DNA from: Chloroflexota bacterium
GTDB lineage: Bacteria; Chloroflexota; UBA6077; CF-72
NCBI GenBank assembly: GCA_019242065.1
Contig: JAFAWJ010000564.1
Coordinates: 1 to 9,798, forward strand
DNA: 9,798 nt
Reading direction: 5' to 3'
Part shown: positions 1 through 7,020 of the stretch, piece after piece
Layout of the letters: the number at the start of each line of letters is the position of its first letter
Position numbering within the stretch: position 1 is the first letter of the stretch
Program-made: the position numbers and the translations under genes
The notes under the pieces: generated by a model
What the model saw: the letters and a program-made list of their open reading frames with translations, nothing else
Databases searched by the model: none
Told to the model about the DNA's origin: nothing

Positions 1-15
1 GCGCGTAGGCTGGCT

Positions 16-1089
16 GTGTTCGATATGACCCTCACGCCCGACGTCGCCCTGACCGTCTTCGATCCTGACGGACATCGGGGCGGCGGCGATGCGGATCGAA
101 GCCATCACGACCAGGATGACGCCGACCCGGTCCATGCTGAGCTTCACACGCGCGCCCTCGCACGCCTTGAGACGATGGCGGAGCAGGCCCAGGATTACGC
201 CCGGCAGTCCAAGGCGTCCAACACGCTCAGGGCCTACCGCACCGACTGGGACGATTTTCTGCAGTGGTGCACGCTCCATCAGCTGCAGCCACTGCCGTCC
301 ACGCCGCAGACCATCGCCCTGTACCTGACCGATCTGTCTCACACCCACCGTGTCGCGACGCTCTACCGCCGCCTGAGCGGCATCTCCCAGGCGCATCAGG
401 CAGCCGGCCACACCTCGCCGACGCGCGACGCGCAGGTGCGCTTGGTCTTCTAGGGCATTCGCCGCACGCTCGGCTCGGCGTCACAGCAGAAGACCGCCGC
501 GGTCACCGCCGAGCTGCGCGCCATGCTCGAGACGCTGAAGCTCGACACGCTCGGCGGCGCGCGCGACCGCGCGCTGTTGCTGGTCGGCTTTGCCGGCGCC
601 TTCCGCCGCTCAGAGCTCGTCTCGCTCGAGCTGGCCGACGTCACCTTTACCGCCGACGGCATGGTCATGCAGCTGCGCCGCTCCAAGACGGACCAGGAGG
701 CCGAGGGTCGCAAGGTTGGCCTGCCGTTCGGCTCGCACCCACTCACCTGCCCAGTGCGCGCCCTGCGCGACTGGCTTGCCCGCAGCGGCATCGAGCGCGG
801 GCCGCTGTTCCGTCCCATCGATCGCCACGGCAACCTCAGGCCCCAGCGGCTGACCGACCAGTCGGTGGCGCTGATCGTCAAGCGTTGTGCGAAGGATGCA
901 GGCCTCGACCCCGCACACTACGCCGGCCATAGCTTGCGCTCGGGGTTGGCAACCGCCGCGGCCATGGCTGACGTCAGCGAGCGGTCGATCATGGCTCAGA
1001 CCGGGCACAAGTCCCTGCCAGTCGTAAGGCGATATATCAGGGATGGTTCGCTCTTCCGCCGCAATGCAGCCGCTGCAGTCGGGCTGTAA
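16..1089 (+). pseudogene. Tyrosine site-specific recombinase (phage-type integrase), interrupted by one in-frame amber codon
   Basis: The family cuts and rejoins DNA through a tyrosine nucleophile. Read through the TAG at 451-453, one frame of 357 codons runs from GTG 16 to TAA 1089 with no other break. Codons ~45-140 form the SAM-like core-binding domain (LRAYRTDWDDFLQWC near codon 74). Codons ~165-345 form the catalytic domain. All six catalytic residues are visible: R197 (FRRSEL), K224 (RRSKTD), H305 and R308 (HSLRSG), H331 (TGHKS) and Y340 (VVRRYIRDG). The amber is codon 146, in the linker just before GIRRTLG. An ATG at 523 could begin a catalytic-domain-only product, but no ribosome-binding site precedes it. 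The start is uncertain: GTG 16 and ATG 25 are candidates, and the frame stays open to the window edge. It may be recently inactivated, a sequencing error, or read through. Family call very sure; pseudogene status moderately sure. Confidence 0.88.
451..453 (+). other. In-frame amber (TAG) codon inside the recombinase
   Basis: TAG follows TTC and precedes GGC, in the same frame as the flanking integrase domains. It falls in the interdomain linker, where homologues usually have one ordinary residue before G-I-R-R. CAG, AAG or TGG could become TAG by a single base change. Confidence 0.85.
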
Positions 1090-1202
1090 GTCATGTCCCC
1101 GCGTGCCACTCAAGCAAACACGTTTCTTCCGCCGGCGGCTCATCGCCGTGCTGTCACATGCATTCGACTGCGCACCACGACACGCCGAGTTCGCTTCAGA
1201 CT

Positions 1203-1208
1203 GGAGGG
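1203..1208 (+). promoter_or_regulatory. Shine-Dalgarno site of the DUF6304-like gene
   Basis: GGAGGG lies 9 bases before ATG 1218. It fixes the start there rather than at the in-frame upstream ATG at 1158, and shows that this was once a normally translated gene. Confidence 0.7.
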
Positions 1209-1217
1209 ACCCTATCT

Positions 1218-1884
1218 ATGACTGAGGCATGGCCGCAGATCTATCCTGCCCGATACCGAGACGCACGCGGCTCGGAGGCGACCACGATCGAGAACGACGG
1301 CCACGTCCTGCGTCTGCGGGTGCGTGGAGTCGAGTTTACTGGCCATGACTTCGACAGCTTGGAAGCCCCGCCTGAATTACCAACTGACCTTCGGGACCAG
1401 TTCGATCTTGTGCACGGAGCACTGGCGGCCTGTGTCCTCGAGTGGGAGATGCCAACGACCCTGGTCACGGGCGATCGGATAAGTGCTGGTCGTATCGAAG
1501 CAGAACTGGGTCTGGGTGTGGAAGGCCGGCGGGGTGGTCTCACCCAGGAGCGACTCCGACTCGTTCTCCGGTAGGAGACTGGTGCGACCGCATCAAGCGG
1601 GAAGACTGGCTGGTTCCAGGATGAGCTGGAGGATGTTCAGAACCAACTCCCAGAGGGTGTTTCATTACAGTGCTGCTTCGGATGTGCCTTCTCGGACTAC
1701 AGCCCGTTGGGCCACGGCTTGTTTAATGGAATGGCGTGCTTTCGCGACAAAAAACGAATACCTGACTGTCCATAGCAAGACCGATATCTTCCGCATCTGC
1801 CCAACAATGACCGAGTTCGTTCAGGAGACGTTCCTCTGCCCGGAGTACCGGCGACGGCAAGCTGGCAACGGTTACCGCGGTTAG
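1218..1884 (+). pseudogene. DUF6304-like protein, broken by an amber codon and a frameshift
   Basis: The function of the family is unknown; the DUF6304 name is from memory, not a search. Three blocks in order give a single protein of about 220 residues. Block 1 (1218-1571) starts MTEAWPQIYPARYRDARG and includes ENDGHVLRLRVRGVEF and CVLEWEMP. An in-frame TAG at 1572-1574 follows. Block 2 continues in the same frame (about 1575-1750) with SSGKTGWFQDELEDVQNQLP and CCFGCAFSDYSPLGHGL. Block 3 is in the next frame (about 1750-1884) with YLTVHSKTDIF, MTEFVQETFLCPEYRR and a terminal GNGYRG before TAG. The shift falls on six A residues at 1749-1754; five would restore the frame. Two independent lesions make loss of function likely. 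The gene starts 128 bases after the recombinase, on the same strand. Confidence 0.75.
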
Positions 1885-1989
1885 ACGGTGACTCTCACTT
1901 GCCGACGGGGAATACTCGCACAGATGGCCGCGTCTCAAGGGGGCGCTGGTTCCCACTGCAAGCATTTTGTCGCCGCTGCAGATATTTAT

Positions 1990-2093
1990 GTCTGGAGAAG
2001 CTGGGGCGGTTCATGCGTCTGGTCGAGGCCGCCAACGCCGAGGCGGCGCCGGTTGGATCGCGGGGCGTGAGGTGCGCGGCGAGGACGAAGTGA
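1990..2093 (+). pseudogene. Unidentified gene remnant (3' end only)
   Basis: This frame ends with EKLGRFMRLVEAANAEAAPV and about a dozen more residues before TGA at 2091-2093. I do not recognise the family. It is reported because its TGA overlaps the GTG start (2090) of the CoA-transferase fragment as GTGA, the usual arrangement of translationally coupled operon genes. The codon composition of these ~35 codons is also gene-like. Upstream of about 1990 the frame loses protein character, so the 5' part appears to be missing. The left boundary is a guess. It could be a chance open frame. Confidence 0.35.
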
Positions 2094-2236
2094 TCGTCGG
2101 TGCTCTTGACGGTGTCCGCGTGCTCGAGTTCTCGCAGGTGGTGGCGGCGCCGTTCTGCGGCATGCTGCTCGCCGACATGCGAGCCGATGCGATGTTGGCG
2201 TCACCATTTATCAAGATGCAAGGAGCCCTCTCGTGA
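2090..2236 (+). pseudogene. CaiB/BaiF (family III) CoA-transferase, 5' fragment
   Basis: Full-length members move CoA between acyl groups and are about 380-420 residues long; this one ends after 48 codons. GAGG at 2081-2084 sits five bases before GTG 2090. The first ~33 residues match the family N-terminus: LDGVRVLEFSQVVAAPF, then CGMLLADM. The expected G-A-D-V-I-K-V-E is replaced by R-A-D-A-M and unrelated residues up to TGA 2234-2236. A deletion therefore seems to have joined the start of this gene to the leader of the next one. The stop overlaps the GTG start of the LLM oxidoreductase at 2233. CoA-transferases and LLM oxidoreductases both occur in catabolic clusters, so the remnant hints at the original setting of the next gene. 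Confidence 0.7.
2220..2225 (+). promoter_or_regulatory. Shine-Dalgarno site of the LLM oxidoreductase
   Basis: AAGGAG lies seven bases before GTG 2233. It supports a GTG start, which places the family's N-terminal beta strand (KFGTSLRF) at residue 2. Confidence 0.75.
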
Positions 2237-3237
2237 AATTCGGCACATCGCTGCGGTTCCTCTTCCCCACCTCGCCGGCCACGCACGAGCGCTTCCGCCA
2301 GATGCTGGCCTCCATGCCGCCCGGCGCCTTCGTCGAGCGGCCGCTGGGCGCTTACACCGCCGAAGAGCAGGCGCGCAATCTGATGGAGGTCGCCGCCGCC
2401 GCGCGCGCCGCCGGCCTCGACGCGCTGCTTACCGGCGACGGCCACATCGCCAGCCCGGCCTACGCCACTGCCTTTTCGCCCCTGCCCACGGTCGCGCGGC
2501 TGATGAGCGTCACCGGCAACATGCCCGTCGGCGTCGTCCTCCTCGCCCCCTTCTACCACCCGGTGCTGCTCGCCGAGCAGATCGGCACGCTCGCCGCCTT
2601 CGCCGAGGGCCCCCTGATCGTGACGTTCGTGCTCGGCGGGCGCGCACAGCAGTTCCAGGCGTTCGGCATGGAGGAGCGCAGCCGCGTCGGCCGGCTCGAG
2701 GAGACCGTCACGGTCGTGCGGGCGCTGCTGGCGGGCGAGCGCGTCACCCACCACGGCCGCTACTACACCCTGGAGGGCGCGACGATCAGCCCGCTACCCC
2801 GCGTGCCGGTCGAGATCTGGCTGGGCGGCACCGTGCCCGCCTCCGCCGAGCGCGCCGGGTGGTTGGGCGACGCCTGGCTGACCGGCCAGAACGCCACGGA
2901 TGCGGACCTCGTGCAGCAGCTTGATCTCTACCGAGAGGCAGCGGCGCGCGCCGGCCGCACTCCGCAACCTGTGCTGCGCCGCGATATCTACGTCGGCGAG
3001 TCAGACGACGAGGCGCACGCCGTCGTCGGCCGGGTGCTGGCCGACGGGTATCGCGGCACCAGCCTGGACCAGCTGCTCGTCGGCAGCGCCGACACGGTCG
3101 TCCAACGCCTGCGGGAGTACCGCGAGATGGGCTTCGCCTACGTCATGGTGCGGCACATCGTCGGCGACCACCAGCTCATGCTCCGCTCTTTCGAGCGCAT
3201 CGGCACGCACGTGCTCCCGGCAATTCGCCGGGCGTAA
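2233..3237 (+). CDS. LLM-class (luciferase-like) flavin-dependent oxidoreductase
   Basis: It encodes 334 residues, the normal length for bacterial luciferase-like monooxygenases and F420- or FMNH2-dependent oxidoreductases. These are soluble TIM-barrel enzymes that take reduced flavin or F420 and oxidise or reduce a small organic substrate. Family features include the N-terminal strand KFGTSLRF and AAARAAGLDALLTGDGH near residues 55-75, the usual early barrel region. Others are GVVLLAPFYHPVLLAEQIGTL near 97-117, GMEERSRVGRLEETVTVVR near 145-163, HHGRYYTL near 173-180 and PVEIWLGGTVP near 189-199. The last is the typical strand-and-glycine phosphate-binding segment. The C-terminal QRLREYREMGFAYVMVRH is also typical. 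There is no signal peptide. It lies between the broken CoA-transferase and a short unidentified ORF. Flavin versus F420 and the substrate cannot be decided by eye. Confidence 0.9.
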   Translation: MKFGTSLRFLFPTSPATHERFRQMLASMPPGAFVERPLGAYTAEEQARNLMEVAAAARAAGLDALLTGDGHIASPAYATAFSPLPTVARLMSVTGNMPVGVVLLAPFYHPVLLAEQIGTLAAFAEGPLIVTFVLGGRAQQFQAFGMEERSRVGRLEETVTVVRALLAGERVTHHGRYYTLEGATISPLPRVPVEIWLGGTVPASAERAGWLGDAWLTGQNATDADLVQQLDLYREAAARAGRTPQPVLRRDIYVGESDDEAHAVVGRVLADGYRGTSLDQLLVGSADTVVQRLREYREMGFAYVMVRHIVGDHQLMLRSFERIGTHVLPAIRRA

Positions 3238-3265
3238 GCAAGCGCATCGAATGCGTGTAGCTTGC
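3238..3265 (+). terminator. Hairpin directly after the LLM oxidoreductase stop codon
   Basis: GCAAGC (3238-3243) pairs with GCTTGC (3260-3265), and inside it GCAT (3244-3247) pairs with ATGC (3251-3254) around a CGA loop. The result is about ten base pairs with a five-base bulge. No T-run follows, so it may be a weak terminator or an mRNA 3'-end stabiliser. The next ORF begins 29 bases later. Confidence 0.3.
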
Positions 3266-3293
3266 CGGCCGGACCAGCCCAGGAGCCGCTGTG

Positions 3294-3491
3294 ATGGCGC
3301 ATGACACCGCGACCACGCAACCGCCCGCGCGACTGAAGGTGGGTAGAGTCGAGGGCTGGGCCTTGGCCGTCGCCAAGACCTCAGGCGCCATCCGGCGCAT
3401 GGAGGGCAAGGTGCATGTGACGCAGCAGCGCCTCCAGATCGGGCGCCAGTGGTGGCCGGGTGCGACCGCCACAGCTCAGCTTTACTCATGA
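3294..3491 (+). CDS. Hypothetical small protein (65 aa), possibly a truncated gene
   Basis: I do not recognise this sequence. AGGAG at 3281-3285 sits eight bases before ATG 3294 (a GTG three bases earlier is an alternative). That is a convincing ribosome-binding site downstream of the LLM gene, possibly in one transcript with it. The product is basic and soluble-looking, with no signal peptide or membrane segment. It starts MAHDTATTQPPARLKVGR and includes GWALAVAKTSGAIRRMEG. The last ten or so residues (WWPGATATAQLYS) have no clear structure, so a longer gene may have been cut short. Given the decayed neighbours, a truncated fragment is as likely as a genuine small protein. Confidence 0.4.
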   Translation: MAHDTATTQPPARLKVGRVEGWALAVAKTSGAIRRMEGKVHVTQQRLQIGRQWWPGATATAQLYS

Positions 3492-3577
3492 CGGCTTGGT
3501 GCTAGCGCGCGTCTACGTATCGGTCGTGCAGCGTCCACGAGTCGCATTATTTCCATCTGACGCGCCCAGAACGAGGG
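3492..3577. other. Gap between convergent genes
   Basis: This 86-base gap separates the + strand LLM/small-ORF unit from the 3' end of the - strand HpaB-like gene. I see no gene or strong T-tailed hairpin. Transcripts from both sides would need to end here or overlap. Confidence 0.4.
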
Positions 3578-5155
3578 TTACCCCGGCCGAACCTGGCTGG
3601 AGGTCGGGTATTGGGCAGCGATTGCTTTCGGGTCGCGTGCCTCGCGGCGTGCCGGCGGCAAGCCTGGCTCATCGGGCGAAATGGGCAGGTCCGCGCTTTG
3701 TCGCTGTCCGAGGGCGCGATCGATAACGTCGAGCAACGGATGCCTGTCGTACCCCACATAGTAGGCCGCCGTCAAGCGGATCGGATCGCCTGAGTAATAG
3801 GTGACGTATTGCTGCATGCGCTGCCCAAACGCAGAGCCGGTCGCATCCCATGCCAACTTGAACAGGCGTACGCGCTCTTCAGCGGAGACACCGGCTCGAC
3901 CTCGCGCATACTTGTCGATCAGTGGTCGAGACTCCGGATTGAGGAAGTCCGCTTCAGTGGGCGCGTAGAAGAAGCCGCCGCCACCCAGCAACTGGACGAT
4001 CTCCACGAAACGGCGGTAGATACGCATCGTCTGGATGTGGAATGCGCCCTGGCCGAGCTGGGCGTTGGACCACACCCCGTTTGCGGCTTCGAACGCCATG
4101 GCTTCGGAGCCGTAAAAGACGGATCGCGCGACCTCCAGGTGGCTGAGCATTTCCCCCAACTTCTCCTGGACGTGAAGAAATCCGGTAATGGCAATCGTGT
4201 CGGCCAGCTTCATCGCCAGACCGCAAAAGAACTCCATCTGGCTCAGCATGCGCGCTGCCGTTTGGAGCCCACCGGTGATGCCCATGCCACCACCGGCGGC
4301 ATTCGCCACGGCACGACTTCCCGGCGCACCGTCGATGAACACTCGATCCCACGGAACTAACACGTCGTTGAACACCACAATACAGTCCATCTCCTCGAAT
4401 CGACTGCTCAGCGGGTGATCGAAGCGACTGTCGGGCGGGCTGGCCACGGATTCGCGGCACAGGAGCTCGAGCCCTGGCGTGTCCAGCGGGATTGCAAACG
4501 CGACGGCGTACGCGTCGTCACCCTCTGCGACGCCGGCTCCGAAAGGGAAGCACAGGATCTCCTCCGCGACCGGAGCCATTGTCGCCAGCATTTTCGCGCC
4601 TCTCACGACGATGCCGTTCGGGGTGTCGCGGACCTTGCCGAGGTGGAGAAACGGGTCCTCCTGCTCCGCCGACGTACGCGACCGATCGATCTGCGGATTT
4701 ATGAGCGCATGCGTCAAGAACAGGTCGTTGTCGCGCACGTGCTCGTAGTAGCGCTCCACGTTGTCCGCGAACTGCTGACCGCGCTGACCGAACCGCGCGC
4801 GGTCCAGATACATGTTGGTCACCATCTGGTTCATGAAGTCCATGGTTCGACCCATGAACCCGAAGGTGTAGTCGGTACGCAGCTTGAAAGCTTTCCGCTT
4901 GGCGACCAGCGCTGCCCGCGAGGTCGCGGGCTGGAAGCCGACATGCACGGGATCACCTGTGGTCGGCGAGGGATACAGCATGAAATCGCGATAGCGAGGC
5001 TCATGTTGGAGGTCGTACAGCTCGGCGATGGTCTGGAGCGTGCCCTGGAATGCCACTTCGCCGCCCACGTCGACGACTCGGCCGCCGTGCAGGTAGACGC
5101 TAGGCTTCATGTGGGCAAGGCTCTGCAGATAGTCGTTGCCAGTGCGAGCGGGCAT
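3578..5155 (-). CDS. 4-hydroxyphenylacetate 3-hydroxylase family (HpaB-like) flavin monooxygenase
   Basis: It encodes 525 residues, about the usual 480-540. The family hydroxylates phenolic rings using FADH2 from a separate reductase, in the cytoplasm. Features in order: RTGNDYLQSL at the N-terminus; GFMGRTMDFMNQM near 99-111; DLFLTHALINPQIDRSR near 144-160; SAEQEDPFLHL near 162-172; GIVVRGAKMLATMAP near 181-195; then FNDVLVPWDRVF near 262-273. The rest is helical, with GGGGFFYAPTEADF near 391-404. In the Thermus enzyme Arg100, Tyr104 and His142 bind the phenol (from memory). Here they appear to correspond to R103, F107 and H149, so the tyrosine is phenylalanine and the substrate may differ. 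Only a weak G-rich ribosome-binding site precedes ATG 5155, but that start gives the family N-terminus. No HpaC-type reductase is in the window. It lies 277 bases downstream of the FAD oxidase gene and may have its own promoter. Confidence 0.92.
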   Translation of the reverse strand: MPARTGNDYLQSLAHMKPSVYLHGGRVVDVGGEVAFQGTLQTIAELYDLQHEPRYRDFMLYPSPTTGDPVHVGFQPATSRAALVAKRKAFKLRTDYTFGFMGRTMDFMNQMVTNMYLDRARFGQRGQQFADNVERYYEHVRDNDLFLTHALINPQIDRSRTSAEQEDPFLHLGKVRDTPNGIVVRGAKMLATMAPVAEEILCFPFGAGVAEGDDAYAVAFAIPLDTPGLELLCRESVASPPDSRFDHPLSSRFEEMDCIVVFNDVLVPWDRVFIDGAPGSRAVANAAGGGMGITGGLQTAARMLSQMEFFCGLAMKLADTIAITGFLHVQEKLGEMLSHLEVARSVFYGSEAMAFEAANGVWSNAQLGQGAFHIQTMRIYRRFVEIVQLLGGGGFFYAPTEADFLNPESRPLIDKYARGRAGVSAEERVRLFKLAWDATGSAFGQRMQQYVTYYSGDPIRLTAAYYVGYDRHPLLDVIDRALGQRQSADLPISPDEPGLPPARREARDPKAIAAQYPTSSQVRPG

Positions 5156-5432
5156 GGAGCAGAGGCTACCGCCCCATGGCGTCGCGACTGAACGAGTCAG
5201 CCGACTTTGGAAGCTGGCGCCCCGCAGGTATAGTTGGCCGCTTGATCATCTTGCTCATGGATCCGCGGGATTGGCGCCAATCGAAGCATCGTCGGGCAGG
5301 ATCACTCGGTATCCACTGACTGCCATTTGACAGAGTGAACCGGCGGGGTGCTCGATGGCTTCAGGCAGTGGCGCAAAAGGGATGACTGTCAAGTCGGTAG
5401 GTGGCTACACCACTCGGCTCTCAAGAACTGTG
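5156..5432. other. Intergenic leader of the HpaB-like gene
   Basis: This 277-base gap lies between two - strand genes. I see no gene in it. It contains one perfect 14-base palindrome (5269-5282), listed separately. The gap is long enough for an independent promoter, but I cannot place convincing -10/-35 boxes. Confidence 0.45.
5269..5282. promoter_or_regulatory. Perfect 14-bp palindrome, candidate operator
   Basis: GATTGGCGCCAATC reads identically on both strands. It lies about 115-127 bases upstream of the HpaB-like start. Dimeric repressors of aromatic-catabolism genes often bind such sites, but no regulator gene is present here to pair it with. Confidence 0.4.
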
Positions 5433-7010
5433 CTATGTACGGCTCACTGGGACCTGGACCGGCACTGGCAAGCGCACGGGGATGCTCTGGGGATTGGCGA
5501 ACAGGTTCGTCGGGTCGTACTTCGTCTTGACGTCGATCAATCGCTCGAGATTCTCGGCGAAGTACGCCGTTTGCCAGTCGTCGATGGCGCGGTTCGGGAA
5601 GTTCTGATAGCTCTCGTTCGGCGTGTAGGGCGCGATCGCATCGATCGCCTCCTGGGTCCAGGCGATCAGCCCGTCGCCCACCGAGGGCGGGTCGTTGTCT
5701 TCCCAGACCGGCGTGGGCCGGAGCAGCGTCAGCATGTTGCGATGCACGTAGGCGGTGTCGGTACGGCCGATCGCGTTGACCACATCGCCGCCGATCCAGC
5801 CGAGCGACCAGATCGCCCCATTGGAGTTGTCAGTCCGACTGGGGCAGTTCACCAGCAGCTCGACCAGCTGCTGGACGACGCTGTCGGGGATCGGCGCTGG
5901 CGCATAGCGCGAGATATCGCCGAAGGAATGGACCGGCGGCTCCTCGGTAACCCAGATGCGCTGGGTATCCCAGAAGGTCTTCGCCTGGAGCGCGGTCTTC
6001 GTGGGCGTGGCCACACGCAACAGTGGACTCACCAGGTCCCGCAACTCGTCGACGGGGCCGACGTACTGTCCGCGGGACATGACGTCGATCGCCTCACGCG
6101 GTCCGCCGGCGCCGACGGGCGAGGCCTGCGCCATGGCCACCGCATTGAGCGCCGCTGGCGCCGACTGCAGGATCGTGTGGAAGGTGTTCAGCACAGCCGC
6201 CGCGGCGTCCGCTCCGCGGTAGTCGAAGCGGTAATAGCTGATGTTCTGCATCGGCACCGGCACCAGCTCGTAGGTAAAGGACGTGTTGATGCCGAAGCTG
6301 CCACCGGCGCCGCCGCGGCACGCCCAGAACAGGTCGCTGTTGGCGGATGGATCGAGGTCGAGCACCTGGCCCGAGGCGGTTACGATGCGCGTGGCCAGCA
6401 GGTGATCGGAGGTGAGGCCGGCCCAGTGGGTGTTGTAGCCGATACCGCCCCCCAGGGTGAGACCGCCGAGCCCAACCCCGAGGCAGGTGCCGCCGGGCAG
6501 GAACAGCGGGGTGTCGGCGGTGGCGCGGAACAGGTCGGCGTTCAACGCCGCGCCGCCACTCGTCGCGGTGCCCGCGTGCGGATCGACGCTGAAGCTGTTC
6601 AGCTTGCTGATGTCGATCAGCAGGCCGGTGGTGGTCGAAAAGCCAGCGTAGCTGTGGCCGCCGGCGCGAGCGACCGGCGCTACGCCCATGCGGCGGCACC
6701 AGTTCACGCAGGTCACGATGTCCGCCTCGTCGGCGACCTGGGCGACCGCGATCGGCCGAATATTCCGGTAGCGGCCGTTGGCGGGCGTGCTGGCCGGGTC
6801 GTAGCCTGCATCGGTTGGCAGCAACAAGGTCCCTGTCAGCAGGCCACTCAGCTCGGTGAGGCCGCTGGCGGTATCCCCGCCGTTGATGCCTGGGGAAGCG
6901 GCCTGCGCAGAAGCTTCGGAAGCCCCGAGACCGGCCGTGAGGCCAAGTGCGATGGTGGCCGCGGCGGCGGCGGTGCCGCGCAGGAAATCGCGGCGAGTGA
7001 ACGTACGCAT
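5433..7010 (-). CDS. Tat-exported FAD-linked oxidase, berberine-bridge-enzyme type
   Basis: It encodes 525 residues. The N-terminus MRTFTRRDFLRG is a textbook twin-arginine motif (R6-R7), followed by an Ala/Leu hydrophobic stretch and a likely cut after A-S-A at residue 35. The protein is therefore exported folded with its FAD. The FAD-binding PCMH domain (~residues 85-255) has VARAGGHSYAGF with H119, the usual histidyl-FAD link. It also has GGTCLGVGLGGLTLGGGIG with C176, the position of the second, cysteinyl link in bicovalent members, and DLFWACRGGAGGSFGI near 226-241. The C-terminal BBE domain (~465-512) has NFPNRAIDDWQTAYF and VKTKYDPTNLFANPQSIP. Such enzymes oxidise sugars, alcohols or alkaloid-like substrates with O2 or another acceptor. 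A tail of alternating Val-Pro follows. AGGGAG four bases before ATG 7010 fixes the start, eight bases after the multicopper oxidase stop. Confidence 0.93.
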   Translation of the reverse strand: MRTFTRRDFLRGTAAAAATIALGLTAGLGASEASAQAASPGINGGDTASGLTELSGLLTGTLLLPTDAGYDPASTPANGRYRNIRPIAVAQVADEADIVTCVNWCRRMGVAPVARAGGHSYAGFSTTTGLLIDISKLNSFSVDPHAGTATSGGAALNADLFRATADTPLFLPGGTCLGVGLGGLTLGGGIGYNTHWAGLTSDHLLATRIVTASGQVLDLDPSANSDLFWACRGGAGGSFGINTSFTYELVPVPMQNISYYRFDYRGADAAAAVLNTFHTILQSAPAALNAVAMAQASPVGAGGPREAIDVMSRGQYVGPVDELRDLVSPLLRVATPTKTALQAKTFWDTQRIWVTEEPPVHSFGDISRYAPAPIPDSVVQQLVELLVNCPSRTDNSNGAIWSLGWIGGDVVNAIGRTDTAYVHRNMLTLLRPTPVWEDNDPPSVGDGLIAWTQEAIDAIAPYTPNESYQNFPNRAIDDWQTAYFAENLERLIDVKTKYDPTNLFANPQSIPVRLPVPVQVPVSRT

Positions 7011-7014
7011 GATT

Positions 7015-7020
7015 CTCCCT
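7015..7020 (-). promoter_or_regulatory. Shine-Dalgarno site overlapping the multicopper oxidase stop codon
   Basis: On the - strand the order is TAGGGAGAATCATG. The TAG stop of the multicopper oxidase (7021-7019) shares its AG with AGGGAG, the ribosome-binding site of the FAD oxidase (ATG 7010). This implies one transcript and probable translational coupling of the two secreted oxidases. Confidence 0.8.

Noticed and set aside
1749..1754. Programmed ribosomal frameshift at the A6 run
   Set aside because: The same gene already carries an in-frame amber upstream, the required shift is +1 rather than the -1 typical of A6 slip sites, and no stimulatory structure is evident. A one-base insertion is simpler.
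2011..2754. Open frame of 247 codons on the - strand
   Set aside because: It covers the LLM oxidoreductase and the CoA-transferase fragment in antisense. It is Gly/Ala/Arg-rich and without motifs.
4415..5191. Open frame of 258 codons on the + strand
   Set aside because: It is antisense to the HpaB-like gene and shows no recognisable domain.
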